64,000 nucleotides of DNA. Source: Stagnihabitans lacustris (GTDB taxonomy: Bacteria; Pseudomonadota; Alphaproteobacteria; Rhodobacterales; Rhodobacteraceae). Shown here one piece after another: positions 28,915-40,693 of the stretch. Position 1 is the first letter of the stretch; each line of letters opens with the position of its first letter. The position numbers and the translations under genes were made by a program. Location of the stretch: the NCBI RefSeq assembly GCF_025950525.1, contig NZ_JAPDGS010000004.1, forward strand, positions 310,001 to 374,000, read 5' to 3'. Below the pieces are notes generated by a model. It was not told where the DNA came from. It saw only the letters and a list, made by a program, of their open reading frames with translations, and made no database searches.

Positions 28915-30334
28915 GAGATTGCGCGGCGGCCAGCGCCACAGGCTCTAGCCCGAACAGGTTGACCACGGCCAAAAGGACCACGGCAGCGACGCCAATCAGG
29001 GCCAGCCATTCGACCGGCGAGGTGCGGCTTTCCACATCGCCTTCGGTCGTGCCGAAATACATGTAAAAGACCACGCGCAGGTAATAGAAGGCGCCGATCA
29101 CTGAGGCCACGACACCCGCCACCGCTAGCCAAGTCATGCCCGCATCGACCGCCGCCTTCAGCACATAGAACTTGCCGAAAAACCCCAGCATCGGCGGCAC
29201 ACCCGCCAGGGAGAACATCAGGACCAGGACGGCCAGCGCCTTCAGCGGCTCGCGTTTGGCGAACTGGTTCAGCGAGGTCAGGTCGGTGACAGGCTGACCC
29301 GCCTTTTCCAGCGACAGGATGAAGGCGAAGGTGCCGATGTTCATGGTGACGTAAATCGCCATGTAGATCAGCATGGCTTGCACGCCGTAAGCCGTGCCCG
29401 CAGCCAGGCCCATCAGCGCGAACCCCATATGCGCAATCGAGGAATAGGCCATCAGACGCTTGATGTCCTTTTGCCCGATGGCGGCAATGGCGCCCACGAA
29501 CATCGACACGACCGACAGAGCCGCCAAGACCTGCGCCCATTGCCCCGGGATGCCGCCGAAGGCGTCCCAGGTCAGGCGGGCGATCAGCGCCATGGCAGCC
29601 ACTTTCGGCGCGGTGGCAAAGAAGGCCGTCACCGGGGTCGGCGCGCCCTCGTAGACGTCGGGGGTCCACATGTGGAAGGGCGCGGCCGAGATCTTGAAGG
29701 CCAGACCCGACAGCATGAACACGAGGCCAAAGACCAGACCCACCGGCATGTCGCCCTGCACCGCCGTGGTGATGCCCGAAAACAGCGTCGTGCCGGCATA
29801 GCCATAGACGAGGCTGGCGCCATAAAGCAGCAGGCCCGAGGACAGCGCGCCAAGGACGAAATACTTCAACCCGGCTTCGGTCGACCGCAGACTGTCGCGC
29901 TGGATCGAGGCCACGACATAAAGCGCCAGCGACTGCAGCTCCAGCCCCATATAAAGCGCCATCAGGTCGCCCGCCGAGACCATGGCCATCATGCCGACCA
30001 CCGAGAGCGTGATCAGCACCGGATATTCAAACCGCGCAATCCCGCGTTTCGCCATGAAACGTTGCGAGATCAGCAGGACCGCGGCGGCGGAGACAAGGAT
30101 CGTCACCTTGGCAAAGCGGCCAAAGGCATCCTCGGTGAACAGGCCGCCGAAGGCCGTCGAGGACCCCTCACGCAGCGCAATCACGACCGCCAGGGCCAGC
30201 ATGACCCCCGCCGTGGTCCAGGTCAGCAACCCGGTCAACCCGTCCTTCGACGTGTAGACCGCCAGCATCAGCGCCGCCATCGCGTAAAGCGCAAGCAGCA
30301 GTTCCGGCAGGATGGTGATCAGATCTTGGGTCAT
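28904..30334 (-). CDS. nuoN: NADH-quinone oxidoreductase subunit N
   Basis: 476 residues from the ATG at 30334 ([19 protein letters not shown]). It is one of three antiporter-like proton-pumping subunits of complex I, with 14 expected membrane helices. The conserved broken-helix block and pumping Lys/His positions are seen in [32 protein letters not shown], and a further lysine in [19 protein letters not shown]. The frame is open 32 codons upstream through the gap, but nuoM ends at 30345. The birA start overlaps its end. Confidence 0.96.
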   Translation of the reverse strand: MTQDLITILPELLLALYAMAALMLAVYTSKDGLTGLLTWTTAGVMLALAVVIALREGSSTAFGGLFTEDAFGRFAKVTILVSAAAVLLISQRFMAKRGIARFEYPVLITLSVVGMMAMVSAGDLMALYMGLELQSLALYVVASIQRDSLRSTEAGLKYFVLGALSSGLLLYGASLVYGYAGTTLFSGITTAVQGDMPVGLVFGLVFMLSGLAFKISAAPFHMWTPDVYEGAPTPVTAFFATAPKVAAMALIARLTWDAFGGIPGQWAQVLAALSVVSMFVGAIAAIGQKDIKRLMAYSSIAHMGFALMGLAAGTAYGVQAMLIYMAIYVTMNIGTFAFILSLEKAGQPVTDLTSLNQFAKREPLKALAVLVLMFSLAGVPPMLGFFGKFYVLKAAVDAGMTWLAVAGVVASVIGAFYYLRVVFYMYFGTTEGDVESRTSPVEWLALIGVAAVVLLAVVNLFGLEPVALAAAQSLVG

Positions 30335-30344
30335 CTCTGCCCTC

Positions 30345-31898
30345 TCAATTCGAGTGTTCTTCGGTGGCAGCGACCGGAGCCGCCTCCACCACGGGCACGG
30401 CGGCCCGGATTTGCGTGACAAGCGCGCCAACGGCGGGCCCGGTGATATCGGTCACAACCTTGGGATAGATGCCCAAAAGCAGAGTCATGATGATCAGGGG
30501 GGCAAAGATCGCCCGCTCTCGTCTTGTCATGTCGCTGATGGTTTTCAAGCTCTCCTTGACCAGGGCGCCCAAAGTCACACGGCGATAGAGCCACAGCGCA
30601 TAGGCGGCGGACAGGATCACGCCGGTCGTGGCGATGGTGGCAATCACGGTATCAACCTGGAAAATCCCCATCAGAACAAGGAATTCGCCGATGAAGCCAG
30701 AGGTGCCCGGAAGCCCCACATTGGCCATGGTGAAGAACAGGAAGACCAAAGCATAGGCCGGCATCCGGTTCACCAGGCCGCCATAGGCGTCGATTTCGCG
30801 GGTGTGCATCCGGTCATAGATCACGCCGACGCACAAGAACAGCGCACCCGAGATAAACCCGTGGCTGATCATCTGAAAGATCGCGCCGTCCAAGCCCTGT
30901 TGGTTCGCCGTGAAAATCCCCATCGTCACATAACCCATATGCGCGACCGAGGAATAAGCGACCAGCTTCTTCATGTCGTTCTGCACCAGCGCCACCAGCG
31001 AGGTGTAAACGATGGCGATGGCCGACATCCAGAACACCAGGGGCGCCCACAGCATCGCGGCCTCGGGGAACATCGGCAGGCTGAAGCGCAGGAAGCCGTA
31101 GCCACCCATCTTCAGCAGGATCGCGGCCAGAACCACCGAACCGGCGGTCGGGGCCTGAACATGCGCATCGGGAAGCCAAGTGTGGACCGGCCACATCGGC
31201 ATTTTCACTGCGAAAGACGCGAAGAAGGCAAAGAACAACAGCGTCTGCAGCCCGCCCATCACCGAAATCCCGGCCACCACCATCGGCGCACTGTCGAAGT
31301 GATAGGTCATCAGCGTCGGAATATCGGTCGTGCCGGCGGCGAAATACATCGACACCATGGCGACCAGCATCAGGACCGACCCGAGGAAGGTGTAAAGGAA
31401 GAACTTGAAGGAGGCGTAAATTCGGTTCACCCCACCCCAGATGCCGATGATCAGGAACATCGGGATCAGGCCAGCCTCAAAGAACAGGTAGAACAGCACC
31501 AGGTCCAGCGCCGTGAAGACGCCCAGCATCAGCGTTTCCAACAGCAGGAAGGCGATCATGTAATCCTTGACGCGATCCTTGACGCCCCAGCACGAGGCAA
31601 TCGTGATCGGCATCAGGAAGGTCGTCAACATGACGAACAGAACCGAAATCCCGTCGACGCCCAGCTTGTAGGTAAAGCCCATGATCCAGGGCGCTTCCTC
31701 GACGAACTGCATCCCGGTGTTGGCGGGATCGAACCCCTTCAGCACCAGAAGCGAGATCAGGAAGGTCAGCGCGGTCGCAAACAGCGCCAGCCACTTGGCA
31801 TTGCGCTGCGCAGAGGCGTCATTGCCCCGCAGGAACAGCGCCAGGATCGCTGCCGCCACCGCGGGGATGAAGGTGATGATGGAAAGAATGTTGGACAT
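30345..31898 (-). CDS. nuoM: NADH-quinone oxidoreductase subunit M
   Basis: 517 residues, 14 expected membrane helices, second antiporter-like subunit. The pump signature is clear: [40 protein letters not shown] (TM8 lysine region), [20 protein letters not shown], and the essential glutamate in [10 protein letters not shown]-type helix 5. Its ATG shares one base with the nuoL stop (TGATG). Confidence 0.97.
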   Translation of the reverse strand: MSNILSIITFIPAVAAAILALFLRGNDASAQRNAKWLALFATALTFLISLLVLKGFDPANTGMQFVEEAPWIMGFTYKLGVDGISVLFVMLTTFLMPITIASCWGVKDRVKDYMIAFLLLETLMLGVFTALDLVLFYLFFEAGLIPMFLIIGIWGGVNRIYASFKFFLYTFLGSVLMLVAMVSMYFAAGTTDIPTLMTYHFDSAPMVVAGISVMGGLQTLLFFAFFASFAVKMPMWPVHTWLPDAHVQAPTAGSVVLAAILLKMGGYGFLRFSLPMFPEAAMLWAPLVFWMSAIAIVYTSLVALVQNDMKKLVAYSSVAHMGYVTMGIFTANQQGLDGAIFQMISHGFISGALFLCVGVIYDRMHTREIDAYGGLVNRMPAYALVFLFFTMANVGLPGTSGFIGEFLVLMGIFQVDTVIATIATTGVILSAAYALWLYRRVTLGALVKESLKTISDMTRRERAIFAPLIIMTLLLGIYPKVVTDITGPAVGALVTQIRAAVPVVEAAPVAATEEHSN

Positions 31899-33901
31899 CA
31901 GTGCGAAGCTCCGGCGATGGAGACCCAGGTGATCAGGGCGGCAACACCCAGGACCATCGCGAAGGCATAGGTGAAGACATAGCCCGATTGGGCGCGGCCC
32001 GCGAGCCGGGTGAAGAAGGGGATGATCCCCAAGGCAACGCCATTCAACGAACCGTCGATGATCTGCTCATCGCCGCGCTTCCACAGGAAACGCCCCAGCG
32101 CCTTGGAGGACCGGACGAAGAGGATGTCGTAAAGCTCGTCGAAATACCACTTGTTCAGCAGGAACTGATAGACCGGCTGCGCCTCACGCGCCCAGGTGGC
32201 GGGCAAGGACGGCTTCCAGACATAGAAGGTCAGCGCGGTCAGCAGGCCCAGGACCATGGCCACAAAGGGCGAGACCTTGACCCAGGTCGGTGCCTCATGC
32301 GCGGCCTCCAGCACTTCCATGCCGGGACCCATGGCGATGGCGCCGGTCGAGATCGCATGCTCGCCCTCGGCCGCGGTCATGGCAAAGAAGTGCAGCATGG
32401 TTTCATGGTCGCCGAAGAAATCCGCATACCAGAGCATGCCGGCAAAGACCGCACCAAAGGCCAGGACGATCAGCGGCAGGGTCATGACCCAGGGGCTTTC
32501 ATGGGCATGGTCATGGGCGTGGTGGTCGCCGCGCGCCTGGCCAAAGAAGGTCAGGAAGATCAGGCGCCACGAGTAGAAAGAGGTCATGCAGGCCGCCGCC
32601 ACCAAGAGCCAGAAGCCATAGGCGGACCCACCCGCATAGACGGATTCGATGATCGCATCCTTGGAGAGGAAGCCCGCAAAGCCGATATGGGTCAGGGGGA
32701 TGCCGACGCCGGTGATGGCAAAGGTGCCAATCATCATCATCCAGAAGGTCAGCGGGATCTTCTTCCGCAAGCCGCCATAGTTCCGCATGTCCTGTTCGTG
32801 GTGCATCGCGGTGATGACCGAACCGGCGCCAAGGAACAGCATCGCCTTGAAGAAGGCATGGGTGAACAGGTGGAACATCGCCGCGCCATAGACGCCCGAA
32901 CCGGCTGCCGCGAACATATAGCCCAGCTGCGAACAGGTCGAATAAGCGATCACGCGCTTGATGTCGTTTTGCACGAGGCCCACGGTCGCGGCAAAGAAAG
33001 CCGTCGAAGCGCCAACCACCACGATCAAGGCCTTGGCCTCGGGCGCATATTCATACAAGGGCGACATGCGGCAGACCAGGAAGACACCTGCCGTCACCAT
33101 CGTCGCGGCATGGATCAGGGCGGACACCGGGGTCGGCCCCTCCATCGCGTCGGGCAACCAGGTGTGCAACAGCAGCTGCGCCGACTTGCCGCAAGCGCCG
33201 ATGAACAGCAGCACGCCGATCAGGTTGGCCGCGTTCCAGTCCGTCCACAGGAAATGCAGGTTGGTCATGGCCAGCTCGGCCGTCTTGGCGAAGACCTCAT
33301 CGAACTTGATCGAGTCAGTCAGGAAGAACAGCGCGAAAATCCCCAGCGCAAAGCCGAAGTCACCCACGCGGTTGACCACGAAAGCCTTGATCGAGGCCGC
33401 AGTCGCGGAGGGCTTGCGGTAATAGAACCCGATCAGCAGATACGAGGCGACGCCCACACCTTCCCAGCCAAAGAACATCTGCACCAGGTTATCGGCGGTG
33501 ATCAGCGTCAGCATGGCAAAGGTAAAGAACGACAGATAGGCGAAGAACCGCGCCCGATAGGGCTCGTCGTGCCCCCAATTCTCGTCATGGGCCATATAGC
33601 CCCAGGAATAGAGGTGAACCAGCGCCGAGACCGTGTTGACGACGATCAGCATGATCGCGGTCAGCCGGTCCAGCCGGATGGCCCATTCGGTCGACAGCGA
33701 GCCGGACTGCACCCAGTCCAGAAGCACGATCTGTTGCGTGACCCCGTCGAAGGTCAGGAACGTATACCACGAGAGGCCCGCGGCCAGGAACAAAAGCCCG
33801 GTGGCCACGAGTTTCGCGGCGGTTTCACCGATGATGCGCCAGAAGAAGCCGCAGATGAGGGCGCCGACCAGCGGCGCCAGAAGGATTACGGTCGGGATCA
33901 T
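31898..33901 (-). CDS. nuoL: NADH-quinone oxidoreductase subunit L
   Basis: 667 residues, 16 expected helices plus the long lateral helix near the C-terminus that spans nuoM and nuoN. Conserved blocks: [57 protein letters not shown] and [21 protein letters not shown] His-rich loop ([14 protein letters not shown], about residue 470) is noteworthy but periplasmic or cytosolic placement cannot be told. It begins 2 bp after the nuoK stop, and its stop overlaps the nuoM start. Confidence 0.97.
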   Translation of the reverse strand: MIPTVILLAPLVGALICGFFWRIIGETAAKLVATGLLFLAAGLSWYTFLTFDGVTQQIVLLDWVQSGSLSTEWAIRLDRLTAIMLIVVNTVSALVHLYSWGYMAHDENWGHDEPYRARFFAYLSFFTFAMLTLITADNLVQMFFGWEGVGVASYLLIGFYYRKPSATAASIKAFVVNRVGDFGFALGIFALFFLTDSIKFDEVFAKTAELAMTNLHFLWTDWNAANLIGVLLFIGACGKSAQLLLHTWLPDAMEGPTPVSALIHAATMVTAGVFLVCRMSPLYEYAPEAKALIVVVGASTAFFAATVGLVQNDIKRVIAYSTCSQLGYMFAAAGSGVYGAAMFHLFTHAFFKAMLFLGAGSVITAMHHEQDMRNYGGLRKKIPLTFWMMMIGTFAITGVGIPLTHIGFAGFLSKDAIIESVYAGGSAYGFWLLVAAACMTSFYSWRLIFLTFFGQARGDHHAHDHAHESPWVMTLPLIVLAFGAVFAGMLWYADFFGDHETMLHFFAMTAAEGEHAISTGAIAMGPGMEVLEAAHEAPTWVKVSPFVAMVLGLLTALTFYVWKPSLPATWAREAQPVYQFLLNKWYFDELYDILFVRSSKALGRFLWKRGDEQIIDGSLNGVALGIIPFFTRLAGRAQSGYVFTYAFAMVLGVAALITWVSIAGASH

Positions 33902-33902
33902 G

Positions 33903-34211
33903 TCAGCCCTTCATCACATTGGCGTCTTCGACTTCGATCGTGCCGCGGTTGCGGAAGAACACGACCAGGATGGCAAGGCCGATGGCGGCCTCGGCGGCGG
34001 CGACGGTCAGGATCAGCATGGTGAAGATCTGCCCCACCAAGTCCCCCGACAGCGAGGAAAACGCCACCAGGTTGATGTTGACCGCCAAGAGCATGAGTTC
34101 GATCGACATCAGGATGACGATCACATTCTTGCGGTTCAGAAAGATCCCGAAGATGCCGATGACGAACAAAGCCGCCGCCACCGCGAGATAATGTTCCAGT
34201 CCGATGTTCAT
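33903..34211 (-). CDS. nuoK: NADH-quinone oxidoreductase subunit K
   Basis: 102 residues with three expected helices. The two buried glutamates of the E-channel are in [18 protein letters not shown] and [23 protein letters not shown]. It normally follows nuoJ closely; here a 737-bp interval with an extra gene and palindromes separates them. nuoL follows after one base. Confidence 0.97.
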   Translation of the reverse strand: MNIGLEHYLAVAAALFVIGIFGIFLNRKNVIVILMSIELMLLAVNINLVAFSSLSGDLVGQIFTMLILTVAAAEAAIGLAILVVFFRNRGTIEVEDANVMKG

Positions 34212-34272
34212 CCGTCAGTCCCTCCGGGAGATTTGCCCCGTTTCATTTCCTTGCGGGTTTTCCCCGCCACCC

Positions 34273-34287
34273 GAGGCCAAAGGCCTC
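34273..34287 (-). terminator. Hairpin after inserted gene (weak terminator or repeat)
   Basis: Perfect 6-bp hairpin GAGGCC-AAA-GGCCTC starting at the base after the TAA of the inserted gene. No T-run follows, so it may let transcription continue into nuoK. Confidence 0.45.
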
Positions 34288-34863
34288 TTAATTCGCCCCG
34301 GGAGACCCGGGGTAGTAAAGTTGGCAGCCACGGTGCAACGGGTAGGACATCCAAGGCGCCCAATGCCCGTCCTCTTTGCCCATGACGACAAAAGCAATCT
34401 CGGCTGCTTGCGCCGCGTCAATGAGGGCGGCCACTGCCACCCCTGCGTCCAACCGAAGCGGTCCGCTTGGCGGCAAGAGATTTGCAACGGCATTGTCGCG
34501 TCCCCAATCCCCCTCCGGTTCGCCTTGAAGCGGTTCCGCGCGTCCCCAAAGGGCGATGGCCTGAGCTGCAAAGCAATCCGAAACGACAAGCACTTCATCG
34601 GTGGAACAAGACGGCGTCGCAAGCCCGACAATCTGGGAGACCTTGCCCGAACCAAGATCCGACGGAGCAAAACCGGACATCCGATCCCAACCTGTCGGAC
34701 CAGCATGGAGGTCGCCATTGCGAAAGCTGCCGTCCTCGTCGACCTGAACCGGGTCATTGGTCTTGTCGATTGCGACTTCACACGAAATGGAAGGCCCGGC
34801 CAAAACGACGCCGCCGAGCATCGCTGCCCGCCCTGCCGTCGTGATGAGTGCCGCCGTGGTCAC
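34288..34863 (-). CDS. Unknown protein inserted between nuoJ and nuoK
   Basis: 191 residues from a GTG at 34863, with GAGAGGA 7 bases upstream. The N-terminus has a hydrophobic Ala/Gly-rich stretch (AAMLGGVVLAGPSISC) that could be a poor signal peptide; the rest has five Cys and repeated Asp/Gly loops (VQVDEDGSFRNGDL) but no motif I recognise. The internal pattern EIAFVVMGKEDGHWAPWMSYPLHRG is readable protein-like sequence with reasonable codon bias. It is flanked by a large nested palindrome upstream and GAGGCC-AAA-GGCCTC right after its stop, as if carried in as a cassette. Confidence 0.6.
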   Translation of the reverse strand: MTTAALITTAGRAAMLGGVVLAGPSISCEVAIDKTNDPVQVDEDGSFRNGDLHAGPTGWDRMSGFAPSDLGSGKVSQIVGLATPSCSTDEVLVVSDCFAAQAIALWGRAEPLQGEPEGDWGRDNAVANLLPPSGPLRLDAGVAVAALIDAAQAAEIAFVVMGKEDGHWAPWMSYPLHRGCQLYYPGSPGAN

Positions 34864-34883
34864 CGTTTCGTCCTCTCGTTTCG

Positions 34884-34946
34884 CGGGCGGCGGGGTGAAC
34901 CCCGCCCTACCCTTTAGCCGTAGGGCGGGATTTATCCCGCCGCCCG
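34884..34946. repeat. Nested palindrome between nuoJ and inserted gene
   Basis: Two 26-nt arms (34884-34909 and 34921-34946) around CCCTTTAGCCG. Each arm is CGGGCGGCGGG, a variable 7-nt centre and CCGCCCTA (GTGAACC against ATAAATC), so each arm also folds on itself. It begins 2 bp after the nuoJ stop on the minus strand. Confidence 0.85.
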
Positions 34947-34948
34947 GG

Positions 34949-35563
34949 TCAGAGCCCCTGCCCCGGTTTCACGTCGATCATCTCCAGCGCCTTGGCCGGG
35001 TCGCGCCACATCTGGTGCATCACATTCTGCCGCTTGATGTCCTTGCGGTGGCGCAGCGTCAAGACGATGGCGCCGATCATGGCCACCAGAAGGATCAGAC
35101 CCGACATCTGGAACAGATACAGATACTTGTCATACATCAGAAGCCCCAGCGCCTTGGTGTTCTCGACCTGCGCCGCATCCGGCGTGACCGCCTGACGCAG
35201 ACCCATGGCGCCTTCCGACGTCGCCCAGGCGCCAAGACCAAAGCCCAGCTGGATCAGGATCACCACCGCGACCAAAAGGCCCAGCGGCATGTATTTCACC
35301 ATCTCGGATTTCAGTTCCGCAAAGTCCACGTCCAGCATCATGACGACAAACAGGAACAGAACCGCCACCGCGCCGACATAGACGATGATCAACAGCATCG
35401 CCACGAATTCGGCCCCCAACAGCACCATCAGCCCCGCGGCCGACAGGAAGGTCAGGATCAGCCACAGCACCGAATGGACCGGATTGCGCGAGAGCGTCAC
35501 CATCAGGGCCGCCACGACCCCCACGATGGAAAAGGCATAAAAGGCCAGACCTGCCACAGTCAT
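34949..35563 (-). CDS. nuoJ: NADH-quinone oxidoreductase subunit J
   Basis: 204 residues, five expected membrane helices. [34 protein letters not shown] contains the pi-bulge helix 3 and conserved Glu/Tyr of the subunit. The start overlaps the stop of the CMD-family gene by 4 bp (ATGA). The C-terminal tail ([34 protein letters not shown]) is long and charged, as in other alphaproteobacteria. Confidence 0.96.
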   Translation of the reverse strand: MTVAGLAFYAFSIVGVVAALMVTLSRNPVHSVLWLILTFLSAAGLMVLLGAEFVAMLLIIVYVGAVAVLFLFVVMMLDVDFAELKSEMVKYMPLGLLVAVVILIQLGFGLGAWATSEGAMGLRQAVTPDAAQVENTKALGLLMYDKYLYLFQMSGLILLVAMIGAIVLTLRHRKDIKRQNVMHQMWRDPAKALEMIDVKPGQGL

Positions 35564-35982
35564 TCGGGGCTCTCCTCGGTTTCGGCAAAGACGGCGCGTG
35601 CGGTTTCCAGCGCCTTTTGCGTGGCGGGAAGCCCGCCGAACATGGACATCTGCCAGATCGTCTCGGCGATCTCGCGTTGGGTCGCGCCGGCTTTCAGCGC
35701 GTTCTGAAGGGTCAACCGCAATTGCGGCTCCCCAACGGGGCCAAGGACGGTGAGTGCCGCCACGGTCACAAGGAACCGCGTGCGGGCGTCCAGACCCTCG
35801 GGGTTGAAGGTCCGTCCGAAAAACGCCTCGATCATCTCTTTCGGCATGGCCGGAAAGAACTTCTCAAAGGCCTTGGGGTCTGCGCCCATGCCCCCCCCGC
35901 CTATACCTCCAGCAAAGGCGCGCGCCATCTGCTGACCGCTTTCCATCATCGTCTGGAAGAATTTGGCGAAATCGTCGGTCAT
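35560..35982 (-). CDS. Carboxymuconolactone decarboxylase (CMD)-family protein inside nuo operon
   Basis: 140 residues from the ATG at 35982. The C-terminal 90 residues read as a CMD/AhpD-like helical domain ([53 protein letters not shown]), but the CxxC of peroxidase members is absent. An N-terminal Gly-rich stretch ([12 protein letters not shown]) is unusual. It sits between nuoI and nuoJ with 4-bp overlap to nuoJ, so it is co-translated with complex I; a role there is inferred only from position. Confidence 0.8.
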   Translation of the reverse strand: MTDDFAKFFQTMMESGQQMARAFAGGIGGGGMGADPKAFEKFFPAMPKEMIEAFFGRTFNPEGLDARTRFLVTVAALTVLGPVGEPQLRLTLQNALKAGATQREIAETIWQMSMFGGLPATQKALETARAVFAETEESPE

Positions 35983-35986
35983 CATC

Positions 35987-36481
35987 TCACCGATACGGCG
36001 CGTCAAGTTCAAGATTGCGGGCGATCTGGGCTTCCCAACGCGCGCCGTTGTCCAGAAGCTTTTCCTTGTTGTAGAACAGCTCTTCCCGCGTCTCGGTGGC
36101 GAATTCGAAATTCGGCCCCTCGACGATGGCATCGACCGGGCAAGCCTCTTGGCAAAAGCCGCAGTAGATGCATTTGGTCATGTCGATGTCGTAACGCGTG
36201 GTGCGGCGCGAGCCGTCTTCGCGCGGCTCGGCATCAATCGTGATGGCCTGGGCCGGGCAGATCGCCTCACACAGCTTGCAGGCGATGCAGCGTTCCTCGC
36301 CATTGGCATAGCGGCGCAAGGCGTGTTCGCCGCGGAAGCGAGGCGACAGCGGCCCCTTTTCATGCGGATAATTCAGCGTGGCCTTGGGCGCGAAGAAGTA
36401 TTTCATCCCCAGGCCAAAGCCTTTGATGAAATCCATCAGCAGGAAGTATTTGGTCGCACGACCCCAATCGACAGATGCCAT
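35987..36481 (-). CDS. nuoI: NADH-quinone oxidoreductase subunit I
   Basis: 164 residues from the ATG at 36481 ([18 protein letters not shown]). Two ferredoxin-type [4Fe-4S] motifs for clusters N6a and N6b: C65, C68, C71, C75 and C104, C107, C110, C114. It passes electrons from nuoG to nuoB in the peripheral arm. One base separates its start from the nuoH stop. Confidence 0.97.
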   Translation of the reverse strand: MASVDWGRATKYFLLMDFIKGFGLGMKYFFAPKATLNYPHEKGPLSPRFRGEHALRRYANGEERCIACKLCEAICPAQAITIDAEPREDGSRRTTRYDIDMTKCIYCGFCQEACPVDAIVEGPNFEFATETREELFYNKEKLLDNGARWEAQIARNLELDAPYR

Positions 36482-36482
36482 A

Positions 36483-37517
36483 TCAGCCCCCCATCGTGTA
36501 GCGGGCCCAGAAGGCACCGAGGATTTCGAACTTCGCCAAAAAGGCGATCAAGACGACCCAGCCCAGCGACAGCGGCAGGAAGACCTTCCAGCCAATGCGC
36601 ATCAGCTGGTCATAGCGGTAGCGCGGCACGATGGCCTTCACCATGGCGAACATGAAGAACCAGGCGACCATTTTGGCGAAGAGCCAGCCGAACCCGTCCG
36701 GGATGCCGGGAATGGGCGAGAGCCAGCCGCCGAAGAACAAGATCGACAGCAAAGCGCACATCAGCCAGATCGCGATATATTCGCCGGCCATGAACAGAAG
36801 GTAAGGCGTCGAGGAATATTCGACCATGAAGCCGGCGACGAGTTCGCTTTCGGCTTCGGGCAGGTCAAAGGGCGGGCGGTTGGTTTCTGCCAGTGCGCTG
36901 ATGAAGAACAGCACGACCATCGGCAGATGGGGCAGCCAATACCAGCCGAACAGCCCGTAAGACGTGTCCTGCGCCGCGACGATATTGCCGAAGTTCATCG
37001 ACCCCGTCGACAGGATGATCCCGATGATGATGAGCCCCAAGGAGACTTCATAGGAAATCATCTGCGCCGCCGACCGCAGCGACCCCAGGAAAGGATATTT
37101 CGAGTTCGACGCCCAGCCGCCCATGATCACGCCGTAAACCTCCAACGAAGAGGCGGCGAAGACGAACAGGATCGCGACGTTCACATTGGCCAGAACCCAG
37201 CCATCGTTGAAGGGGATCACGGCCCAGGCGATCACGGCCAGAACAAAGGACAGCATTGGCGCGAGGAAATAGACCGGACGGTCGGCGCCCGCGGGCACCA
37301 CGATTTCCTTCAGGATGAACTTCAGCGCATCTGCCACCGATTGCAGCACGCCCCAGGGGCCCACCACATTCGGGCCGCGCCGCATTTGCACGGCCGCCCA
37401 GATCTTGCGGTCGCCATAAACGAGGAACAGAAGGCTGATCATGACAAAGCCCACGATCAGCACGCTTTGCAGGACCATAAGCACAGCCATGCCCAAGGTC
37501 GTTTCGAAGAATCCCAT
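36483..37517 (-). CDS. nuoH: NADH-quinone oxidoreductase subunit H
   Basis: 344 residues from the ATG at 37517, with GGAG 2 bp upstream. This is the membrane subunit that contacts the quinone site: [33 protein letters not shown] and [30 protein letters not shown] are the two signature loops. About eight helices are expected. The lipoprotein gene upstream ends 25 bp before. Confidence 0.97.
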   Translation of the reverse strand: MGFFETTLGMAVLMVLQSVLIVGFVMISLLFLVYGDRKIWAAVQMRRGPNVVGPWGVLQSVADALKFILKEIVVPAGADRPVYFLAPMLSFVLAVIAWAVIPFNDGWVLANVNVAILFVFAASSLEVYGVIMGGWASNSKYPFLGSLRSAAQMISYEVSLGLIIIGIILSTGSMNFGNIVAAQDTSYGLFGWYWLPHLPMVVLFFISALAETNRPPFDLPEAESELVAGFMVEYSSTPYLLFMAGEYIAIWLMCALLSILFFGGWLSPIPGIPDGFGWLFAKMVAWFFMFAMVKAIVPRYRYDQLMRIGWKVFLPLSLGWVVLIAFLAKFEILGAFWARYTMGG

Positions 37518-37542
37518 GTCTCCGTTCCCCTTCATTCGGTCC

Positions 37543-37914
37543 TTAGACCGTCGGTATTCCCTGCGCGGCGCAATCGCGCACCGTCACTTCCGCATCAATG
37601 TTGCGCAGCCCCAGGGGCAGCGCCGCCGAGATGGTGTAAACCGCATCTCCGCGCGAAATTCCACCGCTTTCCGCGATATTGGTGCGCAAATGACGCGCGA
37701 ACCCATATCCCCGGATCAAGGCATACTGCGCCGCAGCGCAACGGGCGTAGGCTATGACATCGTCCTTCGCCCGCGCCCCTTTCATCGCCACCCGGAATGT
37801 CACAAGATCGTTGTCCATCAAGATGGTCTCGATCCCCAGATACTCAGGGCTATAGGCCTTGGGCTCCTCTGCACAGCCCATCAGGGCCACAAGAAGAAGA
37901 GCCCGTTTCATCAT
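37543..37914 (-). CDS. Small lipoprotein between nuoG and nuoH
   Basis: 123 residues from the ATG at 37914, whose ATGA overlaps the nuoG stop. The signal peptide [14 protein letters not shown] has a lipobox LMGC, so lipidation at C14 is expected. The mature part has a conserved-looking Cys ([24 protein letters not shown]) and a second near the end (VRDCAAQG). Function is unknown; coupling to nuoG suggests a complex I or envelope-linked role. It is weakly similar in Cys placement to the two exported proteins between nuoF and nuoG. Confidence 0.75.
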   Translation of the reverse strand: MMKRALLLVALMGCAEEPKAYSPEYLGIETILMDNDLVTFRVAMKGARAKDDVIAYARCAAAQYALIRGYGFARHLRTNIAESGGISRGDAVYTISAALPLGLRNIDAEVTVRDCAAQGIPTV

Positions 37915-39911
37915 TCCGCAGCCAACCGCGTGTCGCGGGCGGCTTCCTGTGCGGCCAATTCGCCCATGGTCGTCGAAGCCCGGGCAATCGGATTGGTCAG
38001 ATAGAAGGAGCCCCGCGCCAGACGGAAGCTGGCCGCGCCCATGTCCATCCGGGTCAAGGGCGTCCAGCCGTTGTCGGCCACTTGGTCCACGGCGCCCAGA
38101 TGAGGATGGGCCGCCACAATGCGGCTGCGCAATTGGGCGAGTGAATCCCAGGGCAGTTGCTTGCCGACCTCAGCCGAAAGCGCCCGCAGGACGGCCCAGT
38201 TCTCCTTGGCCTCGCCGGGGGCGAAACCGGCGCGCATCGCCAGTTGCGGACGGCCTTCGGTGTTCACGAAAAGCCCGTTTTCCTCGGTATAGGCCGCGCC
38301 CGGCAAGATCACATCGGCGCGGTTCGCACCCCGGTCGCCATGGCTGCCCTGGTAGATCACGAAAGCCCCAGAGCCAATTTCGACCTCATCGGCGCCAAGG
38401 TTATAGATGACATCGGCGCCCTCGGTGGCCGCAATCAGACCGCCTTCGGTCACAGCGCCCACATCCAGCGCGCCCACTCGGGCGGCGGCGGTGTGCAGGA
38501 CCAGAAGCTTGCCGCCGATCCGGCTCGCCAAAGCCATGGCATTGGCCAAAACCGCCTCGCCATCAGCCTCAGAGATCGCGTTCTGACCGACGATCACCAC
38601 GCCACCCGTCTCAGCCGTCCCGGCCGAGGCCAGGGCCGCGCGGTCGGTGCCCGCATGGGTGTAATCATAGGTCAGGTCCACGGCCTCACCGATCAAAGAG
38701 ACCACAGCGCCCTTCAGCCAAGCCTTGCGGATGCGGGCGTTCAGCACCGGCGCCTCGACCCGCGGGTTCGATCCCACGATCCAGACAGCCTTGGCCCCGT
38801 CGATATCGGCAATCGTCGCATTGCCGACATAGGCCGAACGATTGCCCGCAGGCAGACGCGCGCCATCGGTGCGGGATTCGACCGAACCGCCCAAGGATTC
38901 AACCAACGATTTCAGCGAATAGGCCGCCTCGACCGGAGCCAGATCGCCGACCAGACCGGCCAGCTTTTTCGCCCCCGTCATCGCCTTGGCGGCAGCGGCC
39001 AATGCCTCCGGCCAGGTGGCTTTGCGCAGCTTGCCATTCTCGCGGATATAGGGCGTGTCCAGACGCTGGCGGCGCAACCCGTCCCAGATGAAGCGCGACT
39101 TGTCCGAGATCCATTCCTCGTTCACGCCATCGTGGTTGCGCGGCAGGATGCGCATGACTTCGCGGCCCTTGGCGTCGATGCGGATGTTCGACCCCAGCGC
39201 GTCCATGACGTCGATCGACTCGGTCTTGGTCAGCTCCCAGGGGCGGGCGGTAAAAGCATAGGGCTTCGACGTCAGCGCCCCAACCGGACACAGGTCGATG
39301 ATATTGCCCTGCAGGTTCGACGCCAGCGTCTCGTTCAGATACGAGGTGATCTCGCTGTCCTCGCCGCGGCCCGTCTGGCCCATCTGATGGATGCCCGCGA
39401 CCTCGGTCGTGAAGCGGACGCAGCGGGTGCAGGAAATGCAGCGCGTCATCTCGGTCTTGACCAGCGGACCCAGGTTCAGGTTCTCGGAGGCGCGCTTGGG
39501 CTCGCGATAGCGCGAGAAGTCGACGCCGTAAGCCATAGCCTGATCTTGCAAATCGCACTCGCCGCCCTGGTCGCAGATCGGGCAATCCAGCGGGTGATTG
39601 ATCAGCAGAAATTCCATCACGCCCTCGCGGGCCTTTTTCACCATGGGCGAGTTGGTCTTGACCACCGCGGGTTCGCCGTTCGGGCCGCCGCGCAGATCGC
39701 GGACCTGCATCGCACAGCTTGCGGCGGGCTTGGGCGGGCCGCCCACGACCTCGACCAGACACATCCGGCAGTTGCCCGCAATCGACAGACGCTCGTGATA
39801 GCAAAAGCGCGGCACTTCGATGCCCGCGGCCTCACAGGCCTGGATGATGGTCATCGCGCCATCAACCTCGACCTCGATACCGTCGATCAGAACTTTCTTG
39901 AGGTTGGACAT
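37911..39911 (-). CDS. nuoG: NADH-quinone oxidoreductase subunit G
   Basis: 666 residues. The N-terminal [2Fe-2S] N1b ligands are C37, C48, C51 and C66; N5 uses H106, C110, C113 and C119; N4 uses C158, C161, C164 and C208. The molybdopterin-like C-terminal domain (from about residue 215) has no cofactor, as usual for mitochondrial-type complex I, and the extra N7 cysteine motif is absent. Its ATG shares one base with the stop of the methyltransferase gene. Confidence 0.97.
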   Translation of the reverse strand: MSNLKKVLIDGIEVEVDGAMTIIQACEAAGIEVPRFCYHERLSIAGNCRMCLVEVVGGPPKPAASCAMQVRDLRGGPNGEPAVVKTNSPMVKKAREGVMEFLLINHPLDCPICDQGGECDLQDQAMAYGVDFSRYREPKRASENLNLGPLVKTEMTRCISCTRCVRFTTEVAGIHQMGQTGRGEDSEITSYLNETLASNLQGNIIDLCPVGALTSKPYAFTARPWELTKTESIDVMDALGSNIRIDAKGREVMRILPRNHDGVNEEWISDKSRFIWDGLRRQRLDTPYIRENGKLRKATWPEALAAAAKAMTGAKKLAGLVGDLAPVEAAYSLKSLVESLGGSVESRTDGARLPAGNRSAYVGNATIADIDGAKAVWIVGSNPRVEAPVLNARIRKAWLKGAVVSLIGEAVDLTYDYTHAGTDRAALASAGTAETGGVVIVGQNAISEADGEAVLANAMALASRIGGKLLVLHTAAARVGALDVGAVTEGGLIAATEGADVIYNLGADEVEIGSGAFVIYQGSHGDRGANRADVILPGAAYTEENGLFVNTEGRPQLAMRAGFAPGEAKENWAVLRALSAEVGKQLPWDSLAQLRSRIVAAHPHLGAVDQVADNGWTPLTRMDMGAASFRLARGSFYLTNPIARASTTMGELAAQEAARDTRLAAE

Positions 39912-40693
39912 CAGCGTTCCTCGCCTTTCTGAACCTTCGACGCTTTGCGCGCCACCGCCCGGCCACTGTCGCCGGTGCCGACGAATGTGTGGATGGGCTC
40001 GTAAACCATATCCTTGTCGAGCACCACGAAAGAATCGTGAATATGCATGCCCGCCAAACCCGTAGCGACCATCGGCCGCGTCACTTCGCCGTCGTGATAC
40101 CAGTGGTGCATGTCATCCACCAGATCGCGCAAGCTGTTGAAGAAATTCGCCTTGGCCTGCAACCCGCCGCCCCAGCGCGTCCAATAGGCCGAGTGCAGAT
40201 CCTCGATCAGATAGACGCCGCCATTGGACAAAAGCGGAAACAGCGCCTTCAGGCTGGCTTCGATATGGGCCATCTCGTGGCTGCCATCGTCCAGCACCAG
40301 ATCGACGCCGCCCATCTCGTCCACGACGCGGGCCAGGAAATCCGGATCATCCTGCGAACCGATGCGGACCTGACCATGATCGCCGTCAAAGCGGGCGCAT
40401 TTCTCGCGGATATCGACGCCAAAGATCACGGCATCGGGGCCAAGCCAGCGGCGCCACAGCTCCAAAGAGCCGCCCTGCGCCACGCCGATCTCCAACATGC
40501 GGACCCTGCTGCCCCGGAACCGCGCCATGTAACGTTCATAGATCGGCAAATAATGGTGCCATTTGTGGACAACCGCGCCCTGATGGCTGGCATAAAGCCC
40601 GCCCAGATCGCCCAGGGACGGATATTTCGCCGCCAGGTCGGCTGCGACATCAAGGCCCTCGGGGGCGCGGTAGGTGCCGGCGCGTTTGCTCAT
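39911..40693 (-). CDS. SAM-dependent methyltransferase inside nuo operon
   Basis: 260 residues from the ATG at 40693. The class I fold is shown by [21 protein letters not shown] (SAM motif I), [15 protein letters not shown] (acidic loop binding the ribose), [26 protein letters not shown] and [14 protein letters not shown]. The DDGSH and EDLH blocks resemble the metal-dependent MycE/TylE or CmcI-like sugar methyltransferases rather than MidA/NDUFAF7. Overlaps with the genes on both sides (4 bp and 1 bp) tie its expression to complex I. The substrate is unknown. Confidence 0.85.
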   Translation of the reverse strand: MSKRAGTYRAPEGLDVAADLAAKYPSLGDLGGLYASHQGAVVHKWHHYLPIYERYMARFRGSRVRMLEIGVAQGGSLELWRRWLGPDAVIFGVDIREKCARFDGDHGQVRIGSQDDPDFLARVVDEMGGVDLVLDDGSHEMAHIEASLKALFPLLSNGGVYLIEDLHSAYWTRWGGGLQAKANFFNSLRDLVDDMHHWYHDGEVTRPMVATGLAGMHIHDSFVVLDKDMVYEPIHTFVGTGDSGRAVARKASKVQKGEER

